Origin: Falsarthrobacter nasiphocae | GTDB taxonomy: Bacteria; Actinomycetota; Actinomycetes; Actinomycetales; Micrococcaceae | NCBI RefSeq assembly: GCF_031456275.1 | Contig: NZ_JAVDUI010000001.1 | Coordinates: 868,001 to 932,000 of the forward strand | Length of the DNA stretch: 64,000 nucleotides | Direction: 5' to 3' | Shown: piece after piece, positions 11,481 to 19,747 of the stretch | Layout of the letters: each line of letters opens with the position of its first letter | How positions within the stretch are numbered: the stretch's first letter is position 1 | Notes under the pieces: model-generated | Told to the model about the DNA's origin: nothing | Seen by the model: only the letters and a program-made list of their open reading frames with translations | Database searches by the model: none | Translations under genes and position numbers: made by a program

Positions 11481-12122
11481 CTACTTGCAGATGAGCCCGC
11501 CGTCCCCGGTCTTGACGTCCTCGTTGAGGCTGGGGACCTCGTCGAGCAGGAAGACGTCGACGGTGTTGGACTTGCGGGTGTCGTCCTGCTGGAACACGGC
11601 GTCGGGGAGCTGGCGCTGCACCGCGAGCGCCTGGGGCAGGACGGACGAGCGGGCCTTGATGACGGCGGTGACGGACGCCCGCCCCGGCATCTCGAGGCGG
11701 CCGGTGTAGTTCCCCACGGTCCCCACCTTGAAGTGTCGCTTCTTGAACTCGTCGGCGATGGTGCCGGCCATGCCGGGGCGCGGGGTCATGTTGAAGACGT
11801 TGACCGTCGTCGAGGACGCCTCGGCGGGGGTGACGGACGAGGTGCACACGTTCTTGGCCATGGGGTCCTCGTTGGCCTTCATCCGCGCGGTGATCTGGCT
11901 GACGACGATCGCTGCGACCACGCCGGCGAGCAGCACCACGGACAGGACGGCGACGCCGATGAGCTGGCGGCGGCGGCGCTTGCGGTACCGGGCGGCCCGG
12001 TCTTCGCGGCGGGGCTCTTCGCGGCGCGCGGCGGCGGGGGCGGAGTACTCGGCGGGCAAGCTGGAGAGATCGGCCGGGGTGGAGCCGTTGGGGGCCTCGG
12101 GGGAAGAAGGCGGAGTTGGCAC
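11481..12122 (-). CDS. LytR C-terminal (LytR_C) domain protein
   Basis: A 213-residue bitopic protein. A Pro/Arg-rich cytoplasmic N-terminus ends in RKRRRR, followed by one transmembrane helix (LIGVAVLSVVLLAGVVAAIVV). The extracytoplasmic part carries the LytR_C fold, with the typical VNVFNMTPRPGMAGTIADEF opening. The family is associated with cell-envelope proteins and has no known activity on its own. The start is the GTG at 12122, just 2 bases after the stop of the upstream VapB-like gene, so the pair is probably one transcript. Confidence 0.78.
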   Translation of the reverse strand: MPTPPSSPEAPNGSTPADLSSLPAEYSAPAAARREEPRREDRAARYRKRRRRQLIGVAVLSVVLLAGVVAAIVVSQITARMKANEDPMAKNVCTSSVTPAEASSTTVNVFNMTPRPGMAGTIADEFKKRHFKVGTVGNYTGRLEMPGRASVTAVIKARSSVLPQALAVQRQLPDAVFQQDDTRKSNTVDVFLLDEVPSLNEDVKTGDGGLICK

Positions 12123-12124
12123 GG

Positions 12125-12424
12125 TCAGTCTTTCACGGTGAGGACTCGGGCATGGAGGAGGGAACGTTGGTGCAGGGCCACGCGCACGGCCCGGTGGAGG
12201 CCGTCCTCGAGGTAGAGGTCCCCGCGCCATTCGACGACGTGCGGGAACAGGTCGCCGAAGAACGTGGAGTCCTCCGCGAGGAGGGAGTGCAGGTCCAGGG
12301 TGGCCTTCGTCGTGATGAGCTGGTTCAGGCGGACCTGGCGTGGGGCAATCGTCATCCAGTCACGCGACGTCACAACCCCGTGCTCAGGGTAGGGACGGGA
12401 GTCGCCGACAGCTTTGAAGATCAC
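12125..12424 (-). CDS. VapB-family antitoxin-like conserved protein
   Basis: A 99-residue protein (MIFKAVGDSRPYPEHG...) of a conserved actinobacterial family, usually annotated from memory as a type II toxin-antitoxin VapB-family protein. It is regularly found beside LytR_C genes. No VapC PIN toxin is adjacent, so a true toxin-antitoxin role is doubtful here. The GTG start is preceded by TAGAAT at 12431-12436 with a 6-base gap, the leaderless arrangement. Confidence 0.62.
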   Translation of the reverse strand: MIFKAVGDSRPYPEHGVVTSRDWMTIAPRQVRLNQLITTKATLDLHSLLAEDSTFFGDLFPHVVEWRGDLYLEDGLHRAVRVALHQRSLLHARVLTVKD

Positions 12425-12557
12425 CGTCTCATTCTAGGTCTCGGAGCTGGGCAATCCCCCCGTCCACGGCGTCCCCGGGCAGACTGTCATTGAATTGAGA
12501 CAATCCCTCTCGGCGGCCTCGTCAGCACAGTTCGCGCGCACCGCCTACGATGAGCAC

Positions 12558-13385
12558 ATGAGTACCCGCTACGCCCTCCTTCTTGATGTCGACGGCCCCA
12601 TTGCGTCCCCTGAGTCCCGGCGGGTCCGCCCCGAGATCACGGACGCCTTGACGCGCTTGTCCCAGGCGGGCACTCCGCTGGTCTTCAACACCGGCCGCTC
12701 GGACGCCTTCATCAGCCAGACGGTTCTGCCCGGCCTGACGGTGGGCTCCGAGGGCGCCCCCATCCACGCGATCTGCGAGAAGGGCGCCTCCTGGTTCACG
12801 CTCACGAGCTCGCGGGAGAGCGAGCTCCACGTCGACGAGTCCCTTGTCCTCCCCGAGGCCCTCCGCTCGGAGATCCGGGACCTGACGGGCGAGTTCGCCG
12901 ACTTCATGTTCTTCGACGAGACCAAGCGGGCCATGATCTCGGTGGAGCAGAACACGGACGTGCGCAACGAGCTGTACCAGCGTGTGCAGGCGGGCTTTGA
13001 CCAGAAGGCCGCGGAGGCGGTTGAGCGGCACGGCCTCTCGGACCGCGTCCGGCTCGATCCCACGATCATCTCCACGGACATCGAGGACTCCCGCGTGGGC
13101 AAGGACTTGGGCGCGGACCGCGCGCTTGAGCTGCTGCGCGCGGACGGCCTGGACCCGGCGGACTACGTGTGGCGGACGGTCGGTGACTCCCGCACGGACT
13201 ACGCCATGGCGGACCGCCTCCACGAGCTGGGCCTCACGGTGGCGCACGTGGACGTGCGCCCCTCGGACGGCATCCCGGAGGGTCGGCCGTATGAGGTCCT
13301 CACCTATGAGGGTCTTCTTCATGACGACGCCGGACTGGCGTTCCTCGAAGAGCTGCTCGCCAGCCTGGGCCAGCCCGGCCAGTAG
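12558..13385 (+). CDS. HAD-superfamily phosphatase (Cof/HAD-IIB-like)
   Basis: A 275-residue HAD phosphohydrolase. Motif I is LLDVDGP (nucleophile Asp), motif II is FNTGRS, a lysine lies in CEKGASW, and motif IV is GDSRTDYAMA. The order and the cap between motifs II and III are those of type IIB (Cof/mannosyl-3-phosphoglycerate phosphatase-like) enzymes. The substrate is unknown. The start ATG at 12558 follows TACGAT by 6 bases, suggesting a leaderless transcript; the in-frame extension upstream lacks a signal for translation. Confidence 0.82.
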   Translation: MSTRYALLLDVDGPIASPESRRVRPEITDALTRLSQAGTPLVFNTGRSDAFISQTVLPGLTVGSEGAPIHAICEKGASWFTLTSSRESELHVDESLVLPEALRSEIRDLTGEFADFMFFDETKRAMISVEQNTDVRNELYQRVQAGFDQKAAEAVERHGLSDRVRLDPTIISTDIEDSRVGKDLGADRALELLRADGLDPADYVWRTVGDSRTDYAMADRLHELGLTVAHVDVRPSDGIPEGRPYEVLTYEGLLHDDAGLAFLEELLASLGQPGQ

Positions 13386-13409
13386 CCGGCCAGGGCGGGC
13401 CCGGGACGC

Positions 13410-14003
13410 TTAGAGGGCCGAGCGGAACCCCGGCACGTACGTCTCGAAGAACCCGGCGAAGAGGTTGATCCCGTCCTGCGTGGTGATGGACTCGGGGTGG
13501 AACTGGACCGCCTCGACGGGCAGGGACCGGTGGCGGACGCCCATGATGTAGCCGTCGTCGGTGGAGCGGGAGGTGACCTCGAGCTCGTCGGGGAGCGTCG
13601 CGTCCTCGATGATGAGCGAGTGGTACCGTGTCACGACCTGCTCTGCGCGCGCCTTGGAGAACATCCCCTTGCCGTCGTGCGTGATGGGCGAGGTGCGCCC
13701 GTGCATGATGTGGGACGCCGGGGAGACCGTGGCGCCGTAGCGGCAGCCGATCGCCTGGAGCCCGAGGCAGACGCCCATGATGGGGATCTGGTTCTCGAAC
13801 GTCTTGATGAGCTCGACGTGGCCCGAGTCCAGCGGGTGCCCGGGGCCGGGCCCGAGCACGAGGACGTCCGGGTTCATCGCCGCGATCCGCTCCGGGTTCT
13901 CCGGGTGGGAGCGGACGACGACGGGCTCCGCGCCGATCCCGGCGAGGTACTGCTCGATGACGTGCGAGAAGCTGTCGAACGGATCGACGAGGACGGTCTT
14001 CAC
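13410..14003 (-). CDS. trpG: Anthranilate synthase component II, glutamine amidotransferase
   Basis: A 197-residue class I glutamine amidotransferase that supplies ammonia to the chorismate-using partner encoded just upstream. The nucleophile is Cys79 in GVCLGLQAIG, and the His/Glu pair is in QFHPES. The GTG start at 14003 overlaps the trpE stop (GTGA), with AAGGAG five bases before it. The long open frame extending upstream of 14003 is a shadow of trpE. The subunit could also serve aminodeoxychorismate synthase; the pairing with a TrpE-like partner favours anthranilate. Confidence 0.88.
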   Translation of the reverse strand: MKTVLVDPFDSFSHVIEQYLAGIGAEPVVVRSHPENPERIAAMNPDVLVLGPGPGHPLDSGHVELIKTFENQIPIMGVCLGLQAIGCRYGATVSPASHIMHGRTSPITHDGKGMFSKARAEQVVTRYHSLIIEDATLPDELEVTSRSTDDGYIMGVRHRSLPVEAVQFHPESITTQDGINLFAGFFETYVPGFRSAL

Positions 14004-15508
14004 AGGATCTCCTTCCCCGTCACGGCCCAGAAGGTCGCGCCGAGCTTGGTCAGGGTCTCGCGCCATTCGGCGGCGGGGACGGAATCCGCGACAATGCCCG
14101 CGGAGGCCCGGAGGACGTAGGAGTCCTCGCGGTGGACGGTCATGCGGATGGACAGGCCGAGGATGGTCCACCCGCCGAAGCCGATGAGACCGAACGCGCC
14201 CGCGTAGAACCCGCGCCGGGACAGCTCGAGGCTCTCGATGATCTCCATGGCCCGGACCTTGGGCGCGCCCGTCATGGTGCCGGCGGGGAAGCACGCGCGG
14301 ATGACGTCGTACACGTCCGCGTCCTCCCGCAGCTCGGACACCACGTTGGAGACGATGTGGAACATGTGCGAGTACTCCTCGATGACCATGAGGTCCGGGA
14401 CCTCCACGCTCATCGGGACGGAGACGCGGCCCATGTCGTTGCGGCACAGGTCCACGAGCATGATGTGCTCGGCCCGCTCCTTGGGGTCCGCGAGGAGGGC
14501 CGCCGTGGCCTTCTCGTTGGCGGGCCCGTCCACGGCAGGGTCCCCCGTCATGGATCGGCGGGCCGTGCCTGCGATGGGGCGCATCGTGGCCGTGGTGTCC
14601 TCGAGGCGGACGAAGAGCTCCGGGGACGCCGAGAGCATCGTGTGCCCCGCCACCGGGATGAGGCTCATGTACGGGGACGGGTTGCGGTCCCGGAGCCGGC
14701 GGTAGACGTCGACGGGCGTGATGCCGCTGCGGACCGTGATCTCGTGCCCAATCTGGACCTGGTAGATGTCCCCCACGCGGATGTGCTCCAGGCACCGGTC
14801 CGCGAGCTCCAGGAAGACGTCCTCGGTCATCTCGTCAGAGACGCTCTCCGGCTCCGGCGGGGCCTTCAGCTCAGGGAGCGACGACGGGGCCGACTCAAGG
14901 ACAGCGCAGAACTCCTCGGGGTCCACGTCTGGCCACTCGGCACTCGAGGCCACGCTGACCCGCGCCTGCCCGCCCTCCGGGCTGCACGCCACGAGCGCGT
15001 GGACAAGGCTGAACGCGGCGTCCGGGACGGCGTTCTCCTTGTCCGGGATGACCCGCGGGAGCTGCTCGATGTAGCGGACCGCGTCATAGCCGTAGAACGC
15101 CATGACACCGAACCCGAACGAGTCCGCCGAGCGCGGGACGTCGAAGCACGTGTCCAGCACGCGCGGCAGATCCCAGAGGGCGGCGTCAGAGGTGAGCCGG
15201 GAGGCGTCGTCGACCACTCCGGCCGCGCGCAAAGCCGCCCGCGCGCGGGAGACGAGGGGCGCATGACCCTCGAACTCGACCTCGCCGCGGCGCACGCTCA
15301 CCTCGAGAAGGCCAGTGAGGCCGAGGAGGCTCGCCCGGCGGTCCGCCAAGGGGCCCGAAAGGGACTCGAGAAGGAAGACGCGCTCCTCGCCGTACGCCTC
15401 GCGGAGGGCGAGGGTGGCGCTCAGGGTGTCGTCCACCCGGCTCATACGCTCCTCAACCCGCACCGCAAGGGGTGGCTTGGGGGCGTCGGTCAGGGGTGTC
15501 TCGCTCAC
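14000..15508 (-). CDS. trpE: Anthranilate synthase component I
   Basis: A 502-residue chorismate-utilising enzyme. C-terminal motifs include IYQVQIGHEI, RPIAGTARR, DLCRNDMGRV and FPAGTMTGAPKVRAMEIIE. The Ala in PIAGT is the TrpE state; many PabB enzymes have a catalytic Lys there (PIKGT), so anthranilate synthase is preferred over aminodeoxychorismate synthase. The start is the GTG at 15508, with GAGG six bases upstream; an earlier GTG at 15520 lacks such a site. No LLES motif for Trp feedback is exact, but FLLESLSG at the N-terminus closely resembles it. The rest of the trp operon is not nearby. Confidence 0.87.
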   Translation of the reverse strand: MSETPLTDAPKPPLAVRVEERMSRVDDTLSATLALREAYGEERVFLLESLSGPLADRRASLLGLTGLLEVSVRRGEVEFEGHAPLVSRARAALRAAGVVDDASRLTSDAALWDLPRVLDTCFDVPRSADSFGFGVMAFYGYDAVRYIEQLPRVIPDKENAVPDAAFSLVHALVACSPEGGQARVSVASSAEWPDVDPEEFCAVLESAPSSLPELKAPPEPESVSDEMTEDVFLELADRCLEHIRVGDIYQVQIGHEITVRSGITPVDVYRRLRDRNPSPYMSLIPVAGHTMLSASPELFVRLEDTTATMRPIAGTARRSMTGDPAVDGPANEKATAALLADPKERAEHIMLVDLCRNDMGRVSVPMSVEVPDLMVIEEYSHMFHIVSNVVSELREDADVYDVIRACFPAGTMTGAPKVRAMEIIESLELSRRGFYAGAFGLIGFGGWTILGLSIRMTVHREDSYVLRASAGIVADSVPAAEWRETLTKLGATFWAVTGKEIL

Positions 15509-15663
15509 AGTGATCCTCACTCGGCAGGGCGCGGGTTTCGGGGTTGGTCCCATTTTAGTGCCATATGGGCGCGCGCACCGATTCGCGGTCACTGTGTGGA
15601 TAACTCGTTCTCGGCGCCCAGCCAGGGGCTGACCCACCCAGTCGTGCGGTGTTAAATGGCCTT

Positions 15664-16527
15664 ATGACTGAGAACACCGCCCAGACGCCCGAGGATCTCT
15701 CCGCTGACGACCTGTTCGTCCCCGCTCACGCCCTGACCATCGCCGGCTCGGAGGCCACCGGCGGCGCCGGGGGCCAGGCGGACATCAAGACGTTCCAGGA
15801 GCTGGGCGTGTTCGGCTCGCTCGCTCTGACCGTCATCGTCTCCTTCGACCCCGAGAACGAGTGGAACCACCGCGTGTTCCCGCTGCCGCAGGACGTCATC
15901 GCCCAGCAGCTCCAGACGAACTTCGCGGCGTTCGACTTCGACGCGGTGAAGATCGGCATGCTCGGCTCCCCCGACACCATCCGGACGGTGGGCGAGGCTC
16001 TCGGCCAGCACAAGCCGGACAACCTCGTCCTTGACCCCGTGCTCATCTGCAAGGGGCAGGAGCCCGGCCACGCCCTGGACACGGACCGCGCGCTGACGGC
16101 CACGATCCTCCCCCACGCTGACTTCGTCACGCCGAACCACTTCGAGGCCCTCGCGCTCTCCGGCATGGACGAGATCACCACCGTGGACCACCTCACGGAG
16201 GCCGCCAAGCGGATCTTCGACTCGTCCGGCGCGGTGGTTCTCGCCAAGGGCGGCGTCCGGCTCGAGGGCGCCGACGCCGTGGACGTGTTCTACGACGGCA
16301 CCGACGTCGAGGTCCTCTCCGCGCCGAAGATCGGCGAGGTCCCGGTCTCCGGCGCGGGGTGCTCGCTGGCCGCCGCCGTCACGGCGGAGCTCGCCAAGGG
16401 GTCCACCCCGCTCGAGGCGGCCACCGCCGCCAAGGAGTTCGTCACCGCCGGCATCAAGCACCGCGTGGGCGGCCGCCTGCCGTTCGAGTCGTTCTGGCAG
16501 GGCGGGCTCGTCGCCGAGATGGGCTAG
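15664..16527 (+). CDS. pdxK: Pyridoxal/pyridoxine kinase (PdxK/ThiD-like)
   Basis: A 287-residue ribokinase-fold kinase phosphorylating B6 vitamers. The N-terminal motif is TIAGSEATGGAGGQADIKTFQELGV. The anion-hole motif is SGAGCSLAAAVTAELAKG, with Cys where ribokinases have the catalytic Asp. That Cys-type motif is known from Bacillus-type PdxK (CC-PLK), so PdxK is preferred over ThiD hydroxymethylpyrimidine kinase, with which it is homologous. The ATG at 15664 follows TTAAAT by 6 bases. The gene is divergent from trpE and convergent with the fic gene. Confidence 0.82.
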   Translation: MTENTAQTPEDLSADDLFVPAHALTIAGSEATGGAGGQADIKTFQELGVFGSLALTVIVSFDPENEWNHRVFPLPQDVIAQQLQTNFAAFDFDAVKIGMLGSPDTIRTVGEALGQHKPDNLVLDPVLICKGQEPGHALDTDRALTATILPHADFVTPNHFEALALSGMDEITTVDHLTEAAKRIFDSSGAVVLAKGGVRLEGADAVDVFYDGTDVEVLSAPKIGEVPVSGAGCSLAAAVTAELAKGSTPLEAATAAKEFVTAGIKHRVGGRLPFESFWQGGLVAEMG

Positions 16528-16538
16528 CCCCGCCGCCT

Positions 16539-16596
16539 CGAGGCCCCAAAACCTAAAAAAACCTAATCCCATTAGGTTTTAGGTTTTGGGGCCTCG
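16539..16596. terminator. Bidirectional hairpin between pdxK and fic
   Basis: Arms CGAGGCCCCAAAACCTAA... and its complement fold into a very long stem with a CCC loop, broken only by three extra A residues on the left arm. It lies between convergent stops and can terminate both transcripts. The apex is the palindrome AACCTAAT-CCC-ATTAGGTT at 16560-16578, which matches the repeat in the fic promoter. Confidence 0.8.
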
Positions 16597-16601
16597 TGCG
16601 T

Positions 16602-17978
16602 TCAGTGCTCCTCGCTCCCCGCCAGCGGTGACTGCTGGCCGGCCGCCTTGACCCGGGCCTCGATGTCCGGCCGAGCCCACCAGGTCACGGGCCGCTTCGA
16701 GGCCCCGCGCTCGACCAGCCCCATCCCCTCAAGCAGCTCGAGGTCGTTGCGAGCCGTCTGGGGCGAGACCCGGAACCTCGCCTGCGCCTCCTTCACGGTG
16801 ATGCCGGCGGCGGGCTCACGCAGGAACGCGTCCAGAAGGCTCGTCTGACGGGCGTTCACGGTCCCTGCGGCGTCCCGGAGGGCCTGCTGAAGCGCCGCTG
16901 CCTCGGCCTGTTTCCGGGCGAGGTACTCGTCCAGCTCGTCCAAGGCCGTCACAAGGACCCGGAGCTGGTGGAGGATGAAGTAGGTCAGGTCGCCGTCGTC
17001 GTCCTCCGTCTTCTCATAGCTCAAGCCGTACTGGGCAGGCGCGGACTTGAGGGTCGAGGAGATGGCCAGGAACTCCGCGAGCCAGAACCCGTGGCGGAGC
17101 ATGGACCAGTAGAAGACGGCCCGCGCAGTCCGGCCGTTGCCGTCCGCGAAGTAGTGGTCATACCCCACCATGAAGTGGCCGATGACCGCCCGAACCACCG
17201 GCGGGATGTACGGCACCTCGGCCGCCCCCTGGTTGACGAACGCGCACAGCTCCTCCAGCCGGGACGGCAGCTCCGAGGCGGGCGGCGGCACGTGCACGCA
17301 CTGGTCACCGGCCCAGACCCTGACCCGTTCCGCGCTCTCCGGCTCCAGCCGGCCGGCGTCCTCCGGGTCATTGAGCGTGCCCTTCACAAGGATGCAGTGC
17401 AGGTCGAGGACCTGTCCCGGCTCGAGATCCCCGTCCTTCATCCCCATCATGGCTTGCATGGCCGCATAGTTGTTGACGATCATCCGCTCCGAGGTGTCCC
17501 GAGCCTCTCGCCCCGAGTCCAGGAGCTCCAGCGCAACGCGCCTGCTCGTCGAGGCCCCCTCGAGCTGGCTGGAGGAGATGGACTCCTCCACGAGGGAGCG
17601 CACCAGGTACTGATCGCGCCGGGACGGCGTCAGCGTCCCTTCTTTCACGACGACGGTGCCGCCGCTGCGCCGGGCCACCTCCTCGGCGAGGCGGAGTACC
17701 TCGTCCGTCATGGCGAACCAGAACGGCTCCCCGCTCTTCTGCCGGAGCGGAACCTCGCGGCGCTGGTGGAGCCGCTGCTGCTTGAGGACGAGCCACCACT
17801 CCTCGTGCGTGAGGTCTTCCGGTGGAGTCCGGCGGGTGAGCTCCTCCCAGTGGAAGTACCGGGAGTCGTCCACGACGCCGCCCGGGGCCGCCATGAGGGA
17901 GACGAGGTACGCAAGCCGGTCTGGCGGGATGACCTTCAGACAGTCGTCTCGGGATGGCGCGTGCTTGACGAGCGGCAT
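16602..17978 (-). CDS. Fic family protein with winged-helix C-terminus
   Basis: A 458-residue protein predicted to transfer AMP (or another nucleotide moiety) to target proteins. The catalytic motif DHYFADGNGRTAR contains His275, Asp279, Asn281 and Arg283. An inhibitory helix SSSQLEG (Glu140) lies N-terminal to the Fic core, so the protein is class II and should be self-inhibited. Residues ~400-440 (ITVKEAQARFRVSPQTARNDLELLEGMGL) form a winged-helix DNA-binding domain. The ATG at 17978 has AGGTGA upstream inside a palindrome. No partner antitoxin gene is present. Autoregulation is inferred from the palindromes at both gene ends. Confidence 0.88.
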   Translation of the reverse strand: MPLVKHAPSRDDCLKVIPPDRLAYLVSLMAAPGGVVDDSRYFHWEELTRRTPPEDLTHEEWWLVLKQQRLHQRREVPLRQKSGEPFWFAMTDEVLRLAEEVARRSGGTVVVKEGTLTPSRRDQYLVRSLVEESISSSQLEGASTSRRVALELLDSGREARDTSERMIVNNYAAMQAMMGMKDGDLEPGQVLDLHCILVKGTLNDPEDAGRLEPESAERVRVWAGDQCVHVPPPASELPSRLEELCAFVNQGAAEVPYIPPVVRAVIGHFMVGYDHYFADGNGRTARAVFYWSMLRHGFWLAEFLAISSTLKSAPAQYGLSYEKTEDDDGDLTYFILHQLRVLVTALDELDEYLARKQAEAAALQQALRDAAGTVNARQTSLLDAFLREPAAGITVKEAQARFRVSPQTARNDLELLEGMGLVERGASKRPVTWWARPDIEARVKAAGQQSPLAGSEEH

Positions 17979-17989
17979 GACTTCACCTA

Positions 17990-18015
17990 AACCTAAATCC
18001 GATTTGCTTTAGGTT
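17990..18015 (-). promoter_or_regulatory. Putative Fic operator palindrome
   Basis: AACCTAAA, a 10-base spacer, then TTTAGGTT: a perfect 8-bp inverted repeat immediately upstream of the fic ribosome-binding site. A third half-site (CCTAAA) at 17986-17991 overlaps the site. The same half-site forms the apex of the hairpin behind the gene. Binding by the gene's own winged-helix domain is inferred, not shown. Confidence 0.55.
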
Positions 18016-18117
18016 AAGCTAGCACGCCAAGACGACCCCCTCTCGGCCTGCCTGCGGCAGGGGCACCGCGGGCGGCTTCGGCTGAGCAGACACATCCGCC
18101 CCGCCCCGGGCATGCAA

Positions 18118-18159
18118 GAAGCCCCGGACCACCACGTTTCCGTGGCAGTCCGGGGCTTC
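18118..18159 (-). terminator. Terminator of tRNA-Ser
   Basis: An 11-bp stem AAGCCCCGGAC/GTCCGGGGCTT encloses a second stem CCACG/CGTGG with a TTTC loop. It lies 8 bases beyond the tRNA 3' end on the minus strand. Confidence 0.8.
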
Positions 18160-18166
18160 TCTCCGG

Positions 18167-18251
18167 CGGAGGATGGGGGATTTGAACCCCCGAGGGCGTG
18201 AACCCAACACGCGTTCCAGGCGTGCGCCATAGGCCGCTAGGCGAATCCTCC
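18167..18251 (-). tRNA. tRNA-Ser(GGA)
   Basis: The minus strand folds as a class II tRNA. The acceptor is GGAGGAT/ATCCTCC, the anticodon stem CACGC/GCGTG, and the loop CTGGAAC gives anticodon GGA (reads UCC and UCU). A long variable arm follows, and the T arm is GGGGG-TTCAAAT-CCCCC. The CCA end is not encoded. It is followed by a strong hairpin terminator. Confidence 0.95.
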
Positions 18252-18433
18252 TTGGCATTCCCCGGAATGAACCGGGCAACTCGGATCACTATACCCGATC
18301 CCCCAGGGGTTGCGCGAGTCGAGTGCCGCCGCCCTCGGCGGCCGGGCCCCCTGAAGCCAGACACCCCCGGAGACACCCCTCCCGCCCACCGGCGAATCGA
18401 CACCGCCAATCCGTCTGGGCTATCCTGATATCT

Positions 18434-18522
18434 GGCTCCCCGCGTGGTGCCATCCTGCTGAACTCCCCCAGGACCGGAAGGTAGCAAGGGTAGGTGGGCT
18501 CTGGTAGGTGCGCGGGGGGTCT
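18434..18522 (+). ncRNA. ffs: Small (4.5S-type) signal recognition particle RNA
   Basis: The ends pair (CTCCCCGCG with CGCGGGGGG). The apical part holds the conserved SRP core, with ACCGGAAGGTAGCAAGGGTAGG-type sequence split over the asymmetric loop. It is the short bacterial form without an Alu domain and binds Ffh for co-translational targeting. A run of T follows at about 18520. The position between tRNA-Ser and dnaX is the usual actinobacterial context. Confidence 0.9.
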
Positions 18523-18601
18523 TTTACATCTCCGGGCGCTTCCGGACCGCGCAGGCATTCCAGTGACCGCGCCTCCAGCCCGCCGCCACGGCGACGCCGA
18601 C

Positions 18602-18619
18602 GCGCCAGCCGCCGTCGTC
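18602..18619. repeat. Interspersed 18-mer GCGCCAGCCGCCGTCGTC
   Basis: A perfect copy of the 18-mer, intergenic between ffs and gluQ and about 40 bases before the gluQ start. Other copies are at 34389, 36618 and 48262, with a near-copy at 8896. Confidence 0.65.
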
Positions 18620-18658
18620 GCCCGCGCAGGCAGCACCCCCGCTCGCTAGGGTGGGAGC

Positions 18659-19591
18659 GTGAACCCGAGCCCCCGCGAACCCCTGAGCCGCAGCGACTTC
18701 CCCGGCCCCGCCGGCCGATTCGCCCCGAGCCCCACCGGAGACTTTCACCTCGGCAACCTTCGGACAGCCGCCCTCGCGTGGCTCTTCGCGCGCTCCACGG
18801 GCCGCGCGTTCTACCTGCGCGTCGAGGATCTGGACCGGGTCCGCGCGGGCTCGGAGGCCTCTCAGCTCGCGGATCTGGCCACGGCCGGCATCACGTTTGA
18901 CGGCCCCGTCCTCCGCCAGTCCGAGCACACCCCGCGATACGCAGAGGCCCTCCACACCCTTGAGTCCCAGGGCCTGACCTACGAGTGCTTCTGCTCGCGC
19001 CGGGAGATCGCCGAGGCGGTCGCCCAGGCCGCGAGTGCCCCCAACGGCGGGCCCGGCACGGACTCCGTGCGCCTGTACCCGGGCACCTGCCGGGATCTGA
19101 GCGACGACGAGCTGGCGCGCAAGAGGGCCGAGTCGTCCCGGGAACCCGCGATCAGGCTTCGGGCCGGGGTGAGCGAGTACGCCGTGGAGGACCTCCTGGC
19201 CGGGCTGCACGTCTCACCCGTGGATGATTTTGTCCTGCGGCGCAACGACGGGGCCTTCGCCTACAACCTTGTGAGCGTCGTGGATGACGACTTCATGTCC
19301 GTGGACCAGGTAGTCCGCGGCGACGACCTGTTGGACTCGGCCGGGCGGCAGGCGTACCTCGCCTCGCTGCTCGGGTTCCAGGCCCCGGTCTACGCGCACG
19401 TGCCGCTGGCGCTCAACGCCGAGGGGCGGCGGCTCGCCAAGCGGGACGGTCCCGTGACGCTGGCCGAGGTCCCGAACGCCATGCGGGTGATCCTGGGCTC
19501 GCTCGGGCTCGGGCCCACCCTCGAGGACGCGCTGCGGCAGTTCGATCCGGCCCGCCTACCGCGCGAGCCGTGGGTGGTCCGGCCCCAGTAG
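18659..19591 (+). CDS. gluQ: Glutamyl-Q tRNA(Asp) synthetase
   Basis: A 310-residue GluRS paralogue that attaches glutamate to queuosine-34 of tRNA-Asp. The HIGH-like motif lies in FAPSPTGDFHLGNLRTA. The zinc ligands are in YECFCSRRE and the YPGTC segment, and a KMSKS-like RRLAKRDG lies near residue 265. The anticodon-binding domain of true GluRS is absent, as expected. The GTG start is 6 bases after TAGGGT. With tgt and yhhQ in the same window, the host evidently makes and decorates queuosine. Confidence 0.92.
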   Translation: MNPSPREPLSRSDFPGPAGRFAPSPTGDFHLGNLRTAALAWLFARSTGRAFYLRVEDLDRVRAGSEASQLADLATAGITFDGPVLRQSEHTPRYAEALHTLESQGLTYECFCSRREIAEAVAQAASAPNGGPGTDSVRLYPGTCRDLSDDELARKRAESSREPAIRLRAGVSEYAVEDLLAGLHVSPVDDFVLRRNDGAFAYNLVSVVDDDFMSVDQVVRGDDLLDSAGRQAYLASLLGFQAPVYAHVPLALNAEGRRLAKRDGPVTLAEVPNAMRVILGSLGLGPTLEDALRQFDPARLPREPWVVRPQ

Positions 19592-19747
19592 CGGGTCCCG
19601 GGCCCGACCCCGCGCCCAGACCTCCGCGCCCCGCACCCTGCCCAAACGTGGATAACCCCGCCTTGCGGCGCAATCCCGGGGGCGGCCAGGAGCGAACGTC
19701 GCCCCCCGCCGGGATGCTGCCCGGTGGCCGCGCGGTAGGGTTTTCCT

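Noticed and set aside
11481-12424. Functional VapBC toxin-antitoxin pair
   Set aside because: The partner of the VapB-like gene is a LytR_C membrane protein, not a PIN-domain nuclease.
16602-17978. Fic/antitoxin module with a separate antitoxin gene
   Set aside because: The inhibitory helix SSSQLEG is in the same protein and no small partner gene flanks it.
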